A stretch of DNA of 64,000 nt. Origin: Cryptomeria japonica (taxonomy: Eukaryota > Streptophyta > Pinopsida > Cupressales > Cupressaceae). A program made the translations under genes and the position numbers. A model generated the notes under the pieces. The model was given only the letters and a program-made list of their open reading frames with translations, did no database searches and had not been told where the DNA came from. Of this stretch, positions 13,030 to 25,200 are shown one piece after another; position 1 is the first letter of the stretch, and the number at the start of each line of letters is the position of its first letter. The stretch lies in NCBI RefSeq assembly GCF_030272615.1, contig NC_081415.1, positions 102,976,796 through 103,040,795 on the forward strand, given 5' to 3'.

Positions 13030-14069
13030 TTTCATGCCCAAAGGTTTGCTAGAACTAGTTTGAGGATGAGCAGCCCAATTCCACAATTCTTCCTTCTACA
13101 CTTAGCCAAAATTCTATCCCAAAACTAATCTTTTCAAAAAAATGCATGATCTCCAAAAATGGAGAGTGTGTGATTCCCCACTCCAATCCCTAATCCTTGC
13201 TTAAGAAGGCTTTAGTGAGAGTTCTCACAGGTTACTAAAACTGAAAAGGAAAAGTAAGAGAAAGTGGGAAAAGGATCTCACATCAAAAAGGAAGGTTATC
13301 TAACCTTGATGGCGCCTTCTAAATTCACTTTTCGCTCACCTTACGAAACCCACTTTTTGAGGTGTCTAAACGATCACATGGGAGTAGTCACATGCCTAAA
13401 AATACTCCTAACCCATAGATTTGTCTCTTGTTGGATTTACACAAATTAATAAATTCAATTAAACACACATGCAACATTTACTTTTACAAATAAAATACGA
13501 TACATATGGGGTGTTGTCTCTCCAAATAGACAACCCCTGGTTTTACGAACGTACATAGGTCTAGGTTTGGTTCTCCATAATATTTCCATGGTCACATGGA
13601 TAATTTTCCTGTGCATCTCAATTACACATTAGTACTTCTAAACAACCTCATAAAATATTAAACACATGAATACGAATACACATCAAACACTCTGCATACA
13701 ATTGACATTAACAAATCAATATCTCATACATCCCAATTTATCCACATAAGCCATTATCATAATCCTCATAATTTTGATCCATACCTAAGACATGCATCCT
13801 ATTTCTATCATCATAGTAAAGTCCTGCAATTCCAATAATGACATACATCATCTCAAAGTTATCCTATTCTAGAATCATATAAAGTTATGTATCCATAACA
13901 CATCAAAATGTACACCTCAAGGTGAAATGATTCTGTAACCTGGTTCAATTACTTTTTTCACCAATCTATCTGTCTAACATAGCCCATCCTATTGAATTAT
14001 AGCATTTATTAGTAAGGTCAACCATGGTCAACTGAGTTAGCCAAAGCTTGATCGGGGAGGGGCTCTACA
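13030..14069 (-). repeat. 3' LTR of element B
   Basis: Near-identical to 25814-27123 except for an internal deletion of about 268 bp (sequence present at 26204-26472 is missing at ~13419) and scattered substitutions. Its outer end has lost the canonical TG (TTTCATGCCC here against TGTCATGCCC in the partner). The inner end is GGCTCTACA. Confidence 0.92.
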
Positions 14070-14080
14070 TCCTCCTCCCC
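14070..14080 (-). promoter_or_regulatory. Polypurine tract of element B
   Basis: The minus strand reads GGGGAGGAGGA immediately before the 3' LTR start (TGTAGAG). The same junction layout is seen in the related fragment at 33967/33968. Confidence 0.75.
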
Positions 14081-14185
14081 TAGAGATCGACTTACTCCTG
14101 GAAGTCGCATGAGCAGAATACGAGATAGGGACATAAAATTTCCCACAATTTCAATAGGTTACTCTAAATCTTATCTCGCCTACTA

Positions 14186-14190
14186 GAAAG
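14186..14190. repeat. Target-site duplication of element A, left copy (GAAAG)
   Basis: GAAAG precedes the TGTTACTACT start of the 5' LTR and is repeated after the 3' LTR at 22210-22214. Confidence 0.92.
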
Positions 14191-15355
14191 TGTTACTACT
14201 TATCAAATTGCCATTAGTTTTTGTATTCAAAGTCATACTATATATTCTAGTCAGTTAACACTACCGAATCATGCAGTCGGTATATACATAGAGAAGTTGG
14301 TATGCACAGTCTAGTCGGTTACAGAGGAAAGTAGTCACAGAACGCAGTATACATTGAGTTGTCTACCGAGTATCTTTTTGAGACTACCGAGTAGTAAAGA
14401 TGACACACTGAGTTGATATTCATTGAGTGAAACGTGTTACCAGATACATTGAACCTGGACATGCATATGAAAACGTGTTACAAGATCAAGGCACATCTAA
14501 CCGTTATTACATTGGAAATTGCACCAGATGATTGTGTATGATTACAAGGACAATCTAACCAATGAAATATTTTGTTTAGTTATTCATTCGAGGAATCTTG
14601 TTTGTAAGATTGAAGCAATGAATTGGATCACCGTTTTAAGAGATCTATTTATACAGCATGAGTTAAGAGTTAAGTGTGTGTGCATGTATGCATGAAGGAA
14701 GACTATTACAGAGACACAGAGGTCACCGAGAAGGTTTTTAGAGAACAGTCGAAGAATAGAGTAAACAGAAGGGTTTATCGAGTTACTATATGGGTTACCG
14801 AGGTATGCTATAAGCAAGGTAATCTTATTCTGAGCACATAGAATCTGCTATAACATTTTAGATGTAAAGTTGCAGATATTTGTATTAATTTTATTGTAAT
14901 ATTGTGAAGATTGAAAGAGAAACCTTTAACAGGGTAAAAGACTCTAACCAAGTCTATAAATTGTAAAGCCTCTAACCAGGTGCAACATTCAAAATAAATG
15001 TTGTAAAATCCTTTAGCAAGGTAGATCTAACAGATCTTGTTACTCCTAACAGGGTAAGCTATCAAAAATAGCTAAATGTAGCTCTAACCGAGCATTCTTT
15101 ATTATTGCAGTAGTGAAGTTGTGGGTGCCATCCCCACCGCAGTGTTTCTCTCTAACCAAGAGTTTCTGCATAACGAAAATATATGTGTTATGGAGTGAAT
15201 CATGTACGATTGTTATCTATTTGTTTTAACTTTATTTTATGTTACTGCACTATTTTGTTTATGCATAACAGTAAAGTTATTATGCAAGAAAATTTTTGGA
15301 GTACTGATTCACTCCTCCCCTCTCAGTACATTAGCTTTCCATAGTGGGCCTAACA
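14191..15355 (+). repeat. 5' LTR of element A
   Basis: 1,165 bp, TGTTACTACT...GGGCCTAACA. It contains several ACCGAG hexamers and a cluster of CCTCTAACCAGG / CTCCTAACAGGG-like motifs (14920-15160) in the presumed R-U5 region, then TGATTCACTCCTCCCCTCTCAG just before the end. My count against the 3' LTR is about 55 substitutions (4.7%), 42 of them transitions. Confidence 0.95.
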
Positions 15356-15357
15356 AT

Positions 15358-15369
15358 TGGTATCAGAGC
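15358..15369 (+). promoter_or_regulatory. Primer-binding site of element A
   Basis: TGGTATCAGAGC, a perfect complement to the 3' end of plant initiator-Met tRNA, two bases inside the 5' LTR. Confidence 0.95.
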
Positions 15370-15417
15370 TTGAATCTTGGAAAAGGGTTTAACTACCTAA
15401 AGAGAAAGATCTTATCA

Positions 15418-16770
15418 ATGGAAGGCTATAAACAATCTCGGAGGATTGTATATCTGCAAGAAGAGCTAGATCATGCTAATCAAGTGATTGCAGACATGCA
15501 AAGGCAAATACAAAAATCTCTGAAAGTAAGAAGAAGATTATCTGATGACTTGCAGGATTCTCAAGAGTTAGTGGAACAAATTGAAACATCATCTGAGAAC
15601 AGTATATCTAAAGAGATTGAAGAAATGATTGGAGTATTGAAAGAAAAGAACAAAGCACTGGTTGATCAACTAAAAGCAATGAAAAGAGAACATGAACATT
15701 TCAGTACACAGATGACTGAAAATCTAGATGCATTAAGGACAACAGAGGATAAAGTAAGAGATATACAAAGAGAGAAACAACAACTTGGAGTCTTAGTATC
15801 TGATAAGAATGTTGAAATCATAAGGTTAACTGGGATTCAACAAAATATGATAGATCAACTAGGTTATGCACATCATGAAGCAATTCTGAAGAATGATGAG
15901 AATCAAGCATTAAGACTTGAAGTATCAAGGTTGATCAATGAACTTGAAACAGAGAACAAATCCAAAGAAACATTGAAGAAAAGTTATGAAGCATCAAAGA
16001 TGTTGGATGAGCAACTGAATACAAGAAGACCCAACAAAGATGTAGGACTCGGTTACAAAGGAAAAGACTCTACCGAGAAAGGAATTCATACTACCGAGAG
16101 AGGAGAATCATCAAAGCAAGTTGGAAAGAGGAATAACATCAAAAGAAAGAAGCCTATCTGCTACTACTATAGAAATCAAGGTCATACTGCCAACATATGA
16201 CAGATCAGAAAAGGTAAGCAACCGAATATCATTAAGTCCAACGATTATTGTTACAATTGCAATAAATATGGTCATACATCTAATCAATGTAGGACAAAGT
16301 CTGTTAACAACTATCAGAAAGCAGAATTCAAAGGGTTTTGTAAAAACTACAATAGATATGGACATAGTACCAAGAAGTGTTGGTTTAAGCAAAAGAACTG
16401 CATGTGGTCTGCACACCGAACAAACACTAGAGGTTACCGAACTCACACAGATCCTTACCGACAATATGCAGCAGTTCCATGGGATTACAATACAAGGATA
16501 TGGTGCGAATGTTGTGGAAGATATGGACATATAAGTGCCAACTGTTTTATAAGGTTTGGAATGAACAACTGAAGATCATAGAGAAATCCTGGTATGACAT
16601 GTTTTCATTGTCACAAAGTTGGACATTTAGCTGCAGATTGTAGAGATCAACCTAGAAGAGACACTAAAGAGATAAAAGAAAATTTCAAGATGATTTGGAA
16701 AAAGAAGGAAATCATGTCAGATGAAGAAAGCACCTTACCTACCAAGTTAGGTGCACCTATTCCAAATTAA
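15418..16770 (+). pseudogene. gag: Gag-like protein of element A: coiled coil plus five CCHC zinc knuckles
   Basis: The ATG at 15418 lies just after the leader, and the frame closes at TAA 16768-16770 (about 450 codons). Residues ~10-215 are almost continuous charged heptad-like coiled coil. A basic STEKG/TTERG stretch follows, then five CX2CX4HX4C units at 16159-16200, 16249-16290, 16339-16380, 16504-16545 and 16600-16641. Units 2, 4 and 5 are intact. Unit 3 has Tyr for the second Cys; unit 1 has Tyr for the second Cys and a TGA in place of the last Cys. In-frame stops: TGA 16198, TGA 16570, TAG 16579. There is no UBN2/Retrotrans_gag-type N-terminal domain, so this looks like the C-terminal half of a SIRE-like Copia Gag (inference). 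Presumed role: RNA binding and particle assembly. Confidence 0.8.
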
Positions 16771-17316
16771 TCAGAAAAGGTATGAAGGGACTGCATTTTC
16801 TGAAAGTTAAAATCATAACAGTTCCTATTCTATTATGTACTAAATCCAAAATCTGCATAGTTAAGATGCATTAGTAAGTTTGAAATTCTATCAAAAGTAC
16901 TTTACAGGAAACCTATCAAGTCGGTGAATATAGGAAGCCTGTCAAGTTGGTAAACAAAGGAAATTTGGTTACTCGGTTAAAATGAAAAAAAGGGAGTAAA
17001 TTAGTTAAAGGTGAACCGAGTGCATTTAATGTTTTGACCTAACCCGCATGGAGCCCGATAAGGTATTTTGTGTACTTAAAAGTATTTTTGCGGTCATTTA
17101 CATTCACCAAGTTTTTGAAAGAGCAGAGCAGAGCGAATCAAGGCAATCAAACTTCATTCAAAGCGAATCCAAGGTATTTACATCAAATCTCATCGCATTG
17201 TCAAGCTAGTTTTTCGATCTTGTCAAATTGCTATTATCTACCGAGTGTGAATCATCTGTTGTTTGTAAACCATCAAACCCTAAGGATAGTTTGCTAGTTT
17301 TATCTGAAATTTACAA
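16771..17316 (+). other. Spacer between the two frames of element A, 5'-UTR-like
   Basis: No ORF of interest. The stretch ending at the ATG of the second frame (17317) reads like an mRNA leader (AAACCCTAAGG, CAAATGG start context). This could mean that the second frame came in as a captured transcript with its own leader. Confidence 0.4.
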
Positions 17317-20300
17317 ATGGCACCCAAGATCCAAGATCCCGTAGTTGTCAAGAATGTGGAGAAGCCCTCACTGAAATACACTTTAACTCCTAAAGTCACC
17401 TCTGAACTGGATGACAAAACTGTCTTTTCACTCATCCCGGATCGAGTCTTGTTAGTCGAAGATGTTAGATTCTTCACCAAATGTCGTGTTGAAGAACTCG
17501 GTCATTTTGAGATTAGTGACACATATGATGAACTATGTACTTATGGCAAAATGGATAGAAAGTACGAGCATATTAGAATCAAGGGATTAACTGAAGCCCT
17601 AACCTATCCCCGTGTGTTCAAACCCTAGTGGGTTAAGTTTGTTTTGAGTAGAGTTCATGATGATTTTATGTGGCTAGAGGAGCAACCATTCAAAATCACT
17701 AAGAAAATCATTCATGTGATCACCGGGTATCCTAGCTATGATCATGCACCAGCATAGAAAATGATATCACAGAAGGAGTTAATCAGTTTAACTAGAGTAG
17801 AATCTGATTACCGAGGACTAAAACTGAACAATGTCACTGATGTAGAACTTAAATTTGCAATTAGAGTAATTGGTTACTGTTTCTTCCAATCAGCAAGGGA
17901 AAACAGTGTACCCTGTGCAGCAGTTGACTTAGCCTATAAAATAGTGAAAAAGGGAATGAAAGTTGATTTATGTGAAGTGCTACTGAAGAACTTGTTTGAG
18001 AACCTGAACACAATAAGGAAGCCGAAAAATAACAACTCAACAAATACACTGAAGTTTGGTTCACTTCTTGTATGCATGTTTTTCTACTTTGAGAAGTTCT
18101 TTCCCTCAGTCGGTAAAGTAGTTTGGGAGCTACACCGACCAATCACCCATCAAATTAATGACTTTATCAAGAAGTTGGGAGATAATTTTAATGATATCAT
18201 GGATGACTACTTCAGCAAATTTCAAGAGAAGATGCACAACAGGTACAGGATTCCACCACAGCTAGTAGAGAAATATAAGGATGATATATGTTTTGAGGTA
18301 GACACCGATTACTGTTATGTGAATGATGTAGAACCAAGGACTCAATCTTTGCCACCAATGGGTTATGAGATTGACTTTGATATCACACAACAACAAATTG
18401 ATGCATATCTCACATTACCAAGGCATGCTACCGAACTGAGATATGGGACTTATGAAGAAGTTAAGGAAAAGGTGAAAATGAGCATTGTAGTACCTAAAGC
18501 TACAAGAAAGGCTACAAAGATGATTAAGGTATTATCTGAGAAATTTAGAGAAGAATCTTCCTCCACACCTATCAAAGGTACTCTTGCCATTACCAAAGAG
18601 GAATCAAAAGCTCAAGAGGCAGCAATAAGATTGAGTACCGAGTTGCCTAAGGGTAAAGTGTTAAAAAGAAAGAAACTCGACACTTCAAAGGCCCTATCGA
18701 CTCCACCAACAAAGAGACCTAACACTAGAGCATCAGCTGCATCACCGAGTAAGAAACAAAAGAGTGTTACTGCTCCCAAGGTGACCAAGACCTACAAGAA
18801 ATCTACTCAAAGACTCATTTTGGCAAAAGAGTCTAGTGATATAGAATCAGAAGATGCCAACAAATTCCAGATTGTAAAGAGCAAAAAGGTAAATATTCAT
18901 AGTGTTGAAAACTTTTGTGCCAATATAAAAGAATATGGTGGATTTGCAAGATTTAGATATGTCAAGTATGAGACTAGAAATAATGATGAGAAGCGACAAA
19001 TTGAAGAAGCTGTCATCTGCACACTTCTAAAGTTTTGGCTAGCTCCATTAGAACTAGTAAAGTCACTTCCGAGTGAATTGTACTTACATATTGATAACAG
19101 GTGGAAATATGCAATGGACTCAAAGAAACAAATTAGAGAAAGAAGTTTGGTCCATCTATTTCCTGATATGTCTGTAGCAGAAATTAAGGAGCATCTGACA
19201 ACCTACAATTCTAAATTTCTTGTCAAACAGAGAGCCTTAAAATTGATGAATGGGCTATACATTGATGTAGAAAATGAAACAAAAGCAAAGTGGTAGAAAA
19301 TCTTCAAAATAAAAGATGCCAGTGAACAATCTAAAGTTGAAATTGTTGATGTTACCAAGCACGACCCTGATGTCACTGAGCAAGGTCTTGACGCTACTGA
19401 GCAAGACCCCACTGACACTATTCAAATTGATGAAGATGTCATGGATGCAGAAGCACTGGAGCAGGAGATGATCGAAGGCACTACATATGCAAAACGTGTA
19501 TCTAGTGAATCTGTTTTAGAACAAATTTAGCCTTACCCACCAGTCAAGCCACCTGTCTCTACCAAAGCTCCTAAAGATACAACACAAGGCACCGAAGGTC
19601 ACCAGTCTGAAGCAGCAGAAGGTAGAACTAAAGATTAGACCTCTCAAGCACCGTCAAGCACTGAAAATGTTACAGCTGAGCCCCTAGTACCGAGACACCC
19701 AAGGACACCACAACGGCTATAGGAAGAGACGAAAGTGTTGCATCTACCGAGCAACCTATTGAGGGTCAGCAAGCCTCACAAGCTATTGTCTTGGTACAAC
19801 CGACCAAAGGTAAAGAGAAGAAAGTGAAAAAGCATAGTTTTAAAGTTGATTTATCTAAACCGATAGTGTTGCCCAATGTGGATATCTCAAAATTAAAGGG
19901 GCAAGCACTTATTGATTTCAGTGAACTATGCAAATCAAAGGCTGAACAAGAAAAATAGATGGCCATTCAAAAGAAGAATAAAGTACTATAGAAGGTGAAG
20001 ACACTGCTAATAGAAATGCTACCATCAGCTACAGTGTCAACCAATGCAGCCATCCACATTCAACTGGATGAACTCCTTAATCAAATAGAAACATCTGGAG
20101 TTGATGCATCTGAGTACTTGAGCAAGCTAAAAGATAAAGATCTTACTACAAAAATGATAGAAGAGGTACAAAAAGCTCTAGCTATAGGAAAAGTCAAGCT
20201 TGTCAAATTCATTGCTGAGTTGTCCCCTCAACTCAAGCATATTCTTTATTTATTTCAAAAACTTTGTACATTTTCCATATTCATCAAAGATATCAAGAAT

Positions 20301-20699
20301 AAAACTGATGCAATTGAGAAAGAGATCATTGATCTCTCAAATAAGTTGACCACAGAGCCCAGTTCAATTTAGAATTTTTACACCAAGCTTCAATAGCTCA
20401 TGGCTCAATAGTTAGAACTCAGAAATGAAGAACATAAGATCAGGATGGATATAATGACTCTCCAGACATTATTCCTTCCTCATCTTTCATCAGTTCAAGA
20501 ACAGATTAACCGAGCTACATGCCTATCTACAACACAAGAGGGAAGCACTCTTGATGGCTTAATGTCACTATTGGCTGATATTCAAGCACAAAATTCTTTA
20601 ATGGAAAGTGTAAAGGATGTACTCTCTGTCGCACTCACCGACGCCCGGAAAAAGTATAAATCTATTTTTGATCAATTACCGCCCCCGGATGGAAATTAA
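17317..20699 (+). pseudogene. ORF2 of element A: ~1,100-residue protein of unknown function
   Basis: Starts ATGGCACCC at 17317 and ends at TAA 20697-20699. It is interrupted by ten in-frame stops, all TAG (17626, 17758, 19294, 19528, 19636, 19956, 19989, 20370, 20394, 20409). There is also one single-base frameshift near 19681-19684, where a C run lacks one base; frame 1 upstream, frame 3 downstream. The product has an N-terminal domain with WVKFVLSRVHDDF and ITGYPS words that recall the putative plant transposon/aminotransferase-like helical domains of retroelement ORFs. A helical region with the hydrophobic FGSLLVCMFFYF stretch follows, then a basic nuclear-localisation-like linker (KRKK, KRP, KKQK) near 18660-18790, a second conserved-looking domain (18880-19290), and a long acidic, coiled-coil C-terminus ending FDQLPPPDGN. 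No catalytic motif of protease, RT or integrase is present. Function unknown. Confidence 0.75.
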
Positions 20700-21045
20700 G
20701 TTTTTGATGTTTGTCAAAAAAAGGAGAGTAATACTACATAAGGGGAGTAATATACTATATTTAGGGAGTGATACAATTTTGATTATACAGTTTTGAGTAT
20801 TGTATGCAGGGGAGTATACCGAGCAGAGTATGCAGAGCAAGCAGAGCACACAAGCACATAACCAAGCATGAAAAAATCAGAGTTATTTACAGTATAATGA
20901 TAAGGGGAGTATATCTGAATATACTATTTCATTGACTATTGTATTTACTGTTAAGTATAGTCATTTTGCAAGTATATAGATTTTTGAGTTATGACTTTGA
21001 AAGTAGTTTTTGTCAAACATCTCAACTAATGTCAAAAGGGGAGAT
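20700..21045 (+). repeat. G-rich 3' untranslated repeats of element A
   Basis: Between the ORF2 stop and the 3' LTR, the phrase AAGGGGAGTAATA or a close variant occurs about four times, and GAGTATACCGAGCAGAG-type words repeat around 20805-20850. The last one merges into the polypurine tract. Confidence 0.6.
21034..21044 (+). promoter_or_regulatory. Polypurine tract of element A
   Basis: AAAAGGGGAGA ends one base before the 3' LTR. Similar AAGGGGAGTAAT phrases occur three more times upstream (20720-20910). Confidence 0.9.
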
Positions 21046-22209
21046 TGTTACTACTTATCAAATTGCCATTAGTTTTTGTATTCAAATTCATACTATATAT
21101 TCTAGTCGGTTAACACTACCGAATCATGCAGTCGGTATATACATAGAGAAGTCGGTATGCACAGTCTAGTCGGTTACAGAGGAGAGCAGTCACAGAACGC
21201 AGTATACACCGAGCTATCTATCGTGTATCTTTTTGAGACTACCGAGCAGTAAAGATGACACATCGAGTTGATATTCACCGAGTGAAACGTGTTACCAGAT
21301 ACATTGAACCTGGACATGCATATGAAAACGTGTTACAAGATCGAGGCACATCTAACCGTTATTATATTGGAAATTGCACCAGATGATTATGTATGATTAC
21401 AAGGACAATCTAACCAATGAAATATTTTGTTTAGTTATTCATTCAAGGAATCTTGTTTGTAAGATCGAAGCAATGAATTGGATCACCATTTTAAGAGATC
21501 TATTTATATAGCATGAGTTAAGAGTTAAGTGTGTGTGCATGTATGCATGAAGGAAGACTATTACAGAGACACAGAGGTCACCGAGAAGGTTTTTAGAGAA
21601 CAGTTGAAGAACAGAGTAAACAAAAGGGTTTGTCGAGCTACTATATGGGTTACCAAGGTATGCTATAAGCAAGGTAATCTTATTCTGAGCACATAGAATC
21701 TGCTATAACATTTTAGATGTAAAGTTGCAGATATTTGTAATGATTTTATTGTAATATTGTGAAGACTAAAAGAGAAACCTTTAACAGGGTAAAAGACTCT
21801 AACCAAGTCTATAAATTGTAAAGCCTCTAACTAGGTGCAGCATTCAGAATAAATATTGTAAAATCATTTAGCAAGGTAGATCTAAGAGATCTTGTTACTC
21901 CTAACAGGGTAAGCTATCAGAAATAGCTAAATGTAGCTCTAACCGAGCATTCTTTATTATTGCAGTAGTGAAGTTGTGGGTGCCATCCCCACCGCAGTTT
22001 TTCTCTCTATCCAAGAGTTTCTGCGTAACCAAAATATATGTGTTACGGAGTGAATCATGTATTATTGTTATCTATTTGTTTTAACTTTATTTTATGTTAC
22101 TACACTATTTTGTTTATGCATAACAGTAAAGTTATTATTCAAGAAAAGTTTTGGAGTACTAATCACTCCTTGCCTCTCAGTACATTAGCTTTCCATATTG
22201 GGCCTAATA
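21046..22209 (+). repeat. 3' LTR of element A
   Basis: 1,164 bp, colinear with 14191-15355. The terminal CA is mutated to TA. It keeps ACCGAG sites at several positions where the 5' LTR has TTGAG or similar. Confidence 0.95.
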
Positions 22210-22214
22210 GAAAG
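22210..22214. repeat. Target-site duplication of element A, right copy (GAAAG)
   Basis: Matches 14186-14190 exactly. Confidence 0.92.
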
Positions 22215-25200
22215 ATGCATTACCAGAACCAACATATTATTGTAATTAGCTTACTATCTTCATAAGGTTAAATTCTTAGTATTTTTATTACATTTCCCTT
22301 TGATCTCAGGTAGGTGTTTACAGAATTCTATCTTTCAACAATTTACATAAATGTTCCATCCAATTTATATCAATAATACACATCAACTCCCATAATCCAA
22401 GTTACACATAATAGTTTACTTATTTAATTTCTAGTAGTCATACTTATTAAGGATTCATGTAAAACATGTTTATCCCCCTGCAATTGTCATCCATGCTTGC
22501 CACTAAAGGGAATTGACATCACAGTTTATCCATAATGAATCTACTTATTTTACATCAAGGTGCCTCATAAAGGGGTTAATTACATATTGGGTAAACCACC
22601 CTAGGTGCATGATTTCTTCCAACATCCTTAGGCAACGGGGAATAATCAATTTTAAGTTCTTCATGTCTACCCTTATATAGGGTAGTTTTCTACCACTAGG
22701 GCTTACAATGTTTATACTCCTAGGCACCAAGGTTTTAAGTTTCATAGTGTACATTATTCGCAAAACCCAAACATTAAGGTATAGAACCAATCCCATTTTA
22801 AGGGTGTGATGAGAAATAATAATACTTAATTTAGATATCATCCACGCAATATCTCCATACACATGCCAAATTAGCGAGTCTGAAATTATCATCACTGTCA
22901 CAATTCATTATGCCTAGATCACTTTTTTTTTTTTTTGTTATAAATTTTCTCTCTTAGATTACTCGCAAATAATTTTATTTAGGAGGATATTCCTTTCTTT
23001 ATCTTATTTTGAAATAGCATTCTTTGTTTATTTTGTGTGCCTAATTTCACTCCTTGCGGTATTCTCCCTTAACACACTATCAGTGGTTCAACGAACATGA
23101 TAGATATTACACAAATCACATCACTAGGGCTAGTTATATCAACCATCCAAATGACCACTTGACACTTTACAAGATCAAAAATACAAGTTACTTCTACCAA
23201 GTCCAATAAAAAGAAGAAAAATGTCGGCAATTGAAAGATATTAAAACTAGCAACACGACAATTGCCATAGTTCCAATAAAAGAAACATAAATTCAGTGGT
23301 CCTTTCATCATAAAGATAATAAAAATAAAAGAAAGTACTAGCCCCTAGGTGACAATATACTATTCAAAGAAAGTCGAAAATATTGACGAATCAAAACTCA
23401 AAACAAGATGACCATACTAGTCATACCCTAGGGAGTAACTGCAACACATCACCCAAGATCACACGTCCTGAGTGTGTTAGGAAGTGATTATTAGACTCTT
23501 AAGGTTCTTAGATTCTTTATAATCCTTTATTGATTTATGAAATAAATTCTTATACACAAGAGATCGCAATCATTTTTATAGATCATGTTCCATTTTGACC
23601 TTCACGTGCTTACTATTACAAGCAACACTTTCCGATATAATCCGCTATCTATTTAGGGTTATTAACATCCATAATTATATTCTAACAGGTGATTGCACTA
23701 ACTCTACCATTCTCCGACCATTCCTCTTGGACTTCATTAATTATCTTAATATGCTAAACCTTGGTTCAATGTTACGTGGTAGCTCAAGCATCAACACTTT
23801 CATGTCTTACACACACGGTTGATAGTTCGGTACAAAATTGACACTTGTTTACTTAGAACCACTTAGGATTTGTATAATGTAATCATATAATTTTACTAGG
23901 GACATCATTTGTTTTGTTAGCACCTTATGCTATCTCCTTATATTTTTACCTCTAACATTCACTTGCCTTCATTAGGTAGGAGCCTGTTGCCAAATTACTA
24001 ACACTTATGGTTAAGAGCCATTTGGGGTGGAATAATTGTCAAGTAAAATCAAGTACGGTTGACAACTAATTCCTACCCACACATTTCATGACATATTTCA
24101 AACAACGTGGAGCATTGACTTATTCCCTCCTACTTCACTTATACACCTTAAAAATACAAGGGGGTGTGTACTCATGAAGTGACCAACACCCACCCTTTTT
24201 AATTAAAATTGGGTAAAAAGGAAGCTATCTCTTTCCATATTACTTATTATATTTACTTACTAGCCAAATCTGGCATATCACAACTTACGATTTCCTTCAA
24301 TCCACAAAAACCCACCTTATCATCATAATATCTTGTTACCCAATTACAGTATAACTTAAAGGTGTCCCATAATTACCAATGTCTTAAGGCTCCCATAATT
24401 TTCCAAGTTCTCCCTTGGCTAACCAGATAATTCGGCTCCTTATCAATGTTCTCATAAAATATTTTGTACTGCCAACTAATTCTCATTAAAACTTTGGTAT
24501 TATATTACTGTTATACTATCTTTCCATAAGCCATTTTCATCCGCATGTTGCTTCATCCATACTTAATGTTTTCACATACTTTCACACTTGACTGCCATAA
24601 TTTGCAAAACTTCTTCGTTTGTGCCTAGTAGTTAAATTGTGTTACATATTGTCTTGTACCTAGTGACTAACCATGATTGGGTTGCACTTTTCTCCTTATT
24701 TTTTGAACGAATATTAGTTACTCATTCCTAGATTATAAGATCCTAATACTTTTACACTCCTTGCATTTCAATGGGAATTTTTGTACGATTCCCAAATCAA
24801 CTCCACTATCTCTTCCATTATTTAATTTCTCCAAGATTATCTTCCCGTAAAGGAACTAGTTAAGGTTTTACTTGCTTGTTTCCCCAATTATATAACCACA
24901 AATGAACTTTGGGTTTATTGTAATTACGTGTTTTAACCCAAGAAGATCATGCCTCCTTTCTCCTTATTTAACTCATCTATAGTATTACTAGGGTTTTCTG
25001 ATCAAGGAGATTGCCATTCATCATTTTAGTTCTTATCTTTAGGGTTATCCAACTCTAACTTCACTGCATTGCTACAAAAATTGTCTAACAAATGCTCTTA
25101 ATAAGAAATCTAGCATGACCAGATTCTTAAGGTACCTAGTCATTAGGATAGGTTAATGCTTCTTTCTGAGATTCACAAGAGTTCCTTTTAACTCTTCTTT

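Larger units (their letters stand above)
14191..22209 (+). mobile_element. LTR element A, non-autonomous, two unusual reading frames and no pol
   Basis: An 8,019-bp element with TG...CA-type LTRs (14191-15355 and 21046-22209; the last base pair of the 3' LTR has decayed to TAATA). It has a 5-bp target duplication GAAAG (14186-14190 and 22210-22214), a perfect tRNA-iMet primer site and a polypurine tract. It carries a Gag-like frame with five zinc knuckles (15418-16770) and a second long frame of unknown function (17317-20699). No protease, integrase, RT or RNase H motif was found, so mobilisation must have used another element's enzymes. The LTR type is close to Copia LTRs elsewhere in the window (same end motif, same CCYTAACNRGG module). 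It sits in element B in the opposite orientation. Confidence 0.93.

Noticed and set aside
17317-20699. Alternative genetic code with TAG as Gln
   Set aside because: Neighbouring elements use TAG, TAA and TGA as random decay stops, and nuclear genes of land plants use the standard code. CHG deamination explains the pattern more simply.
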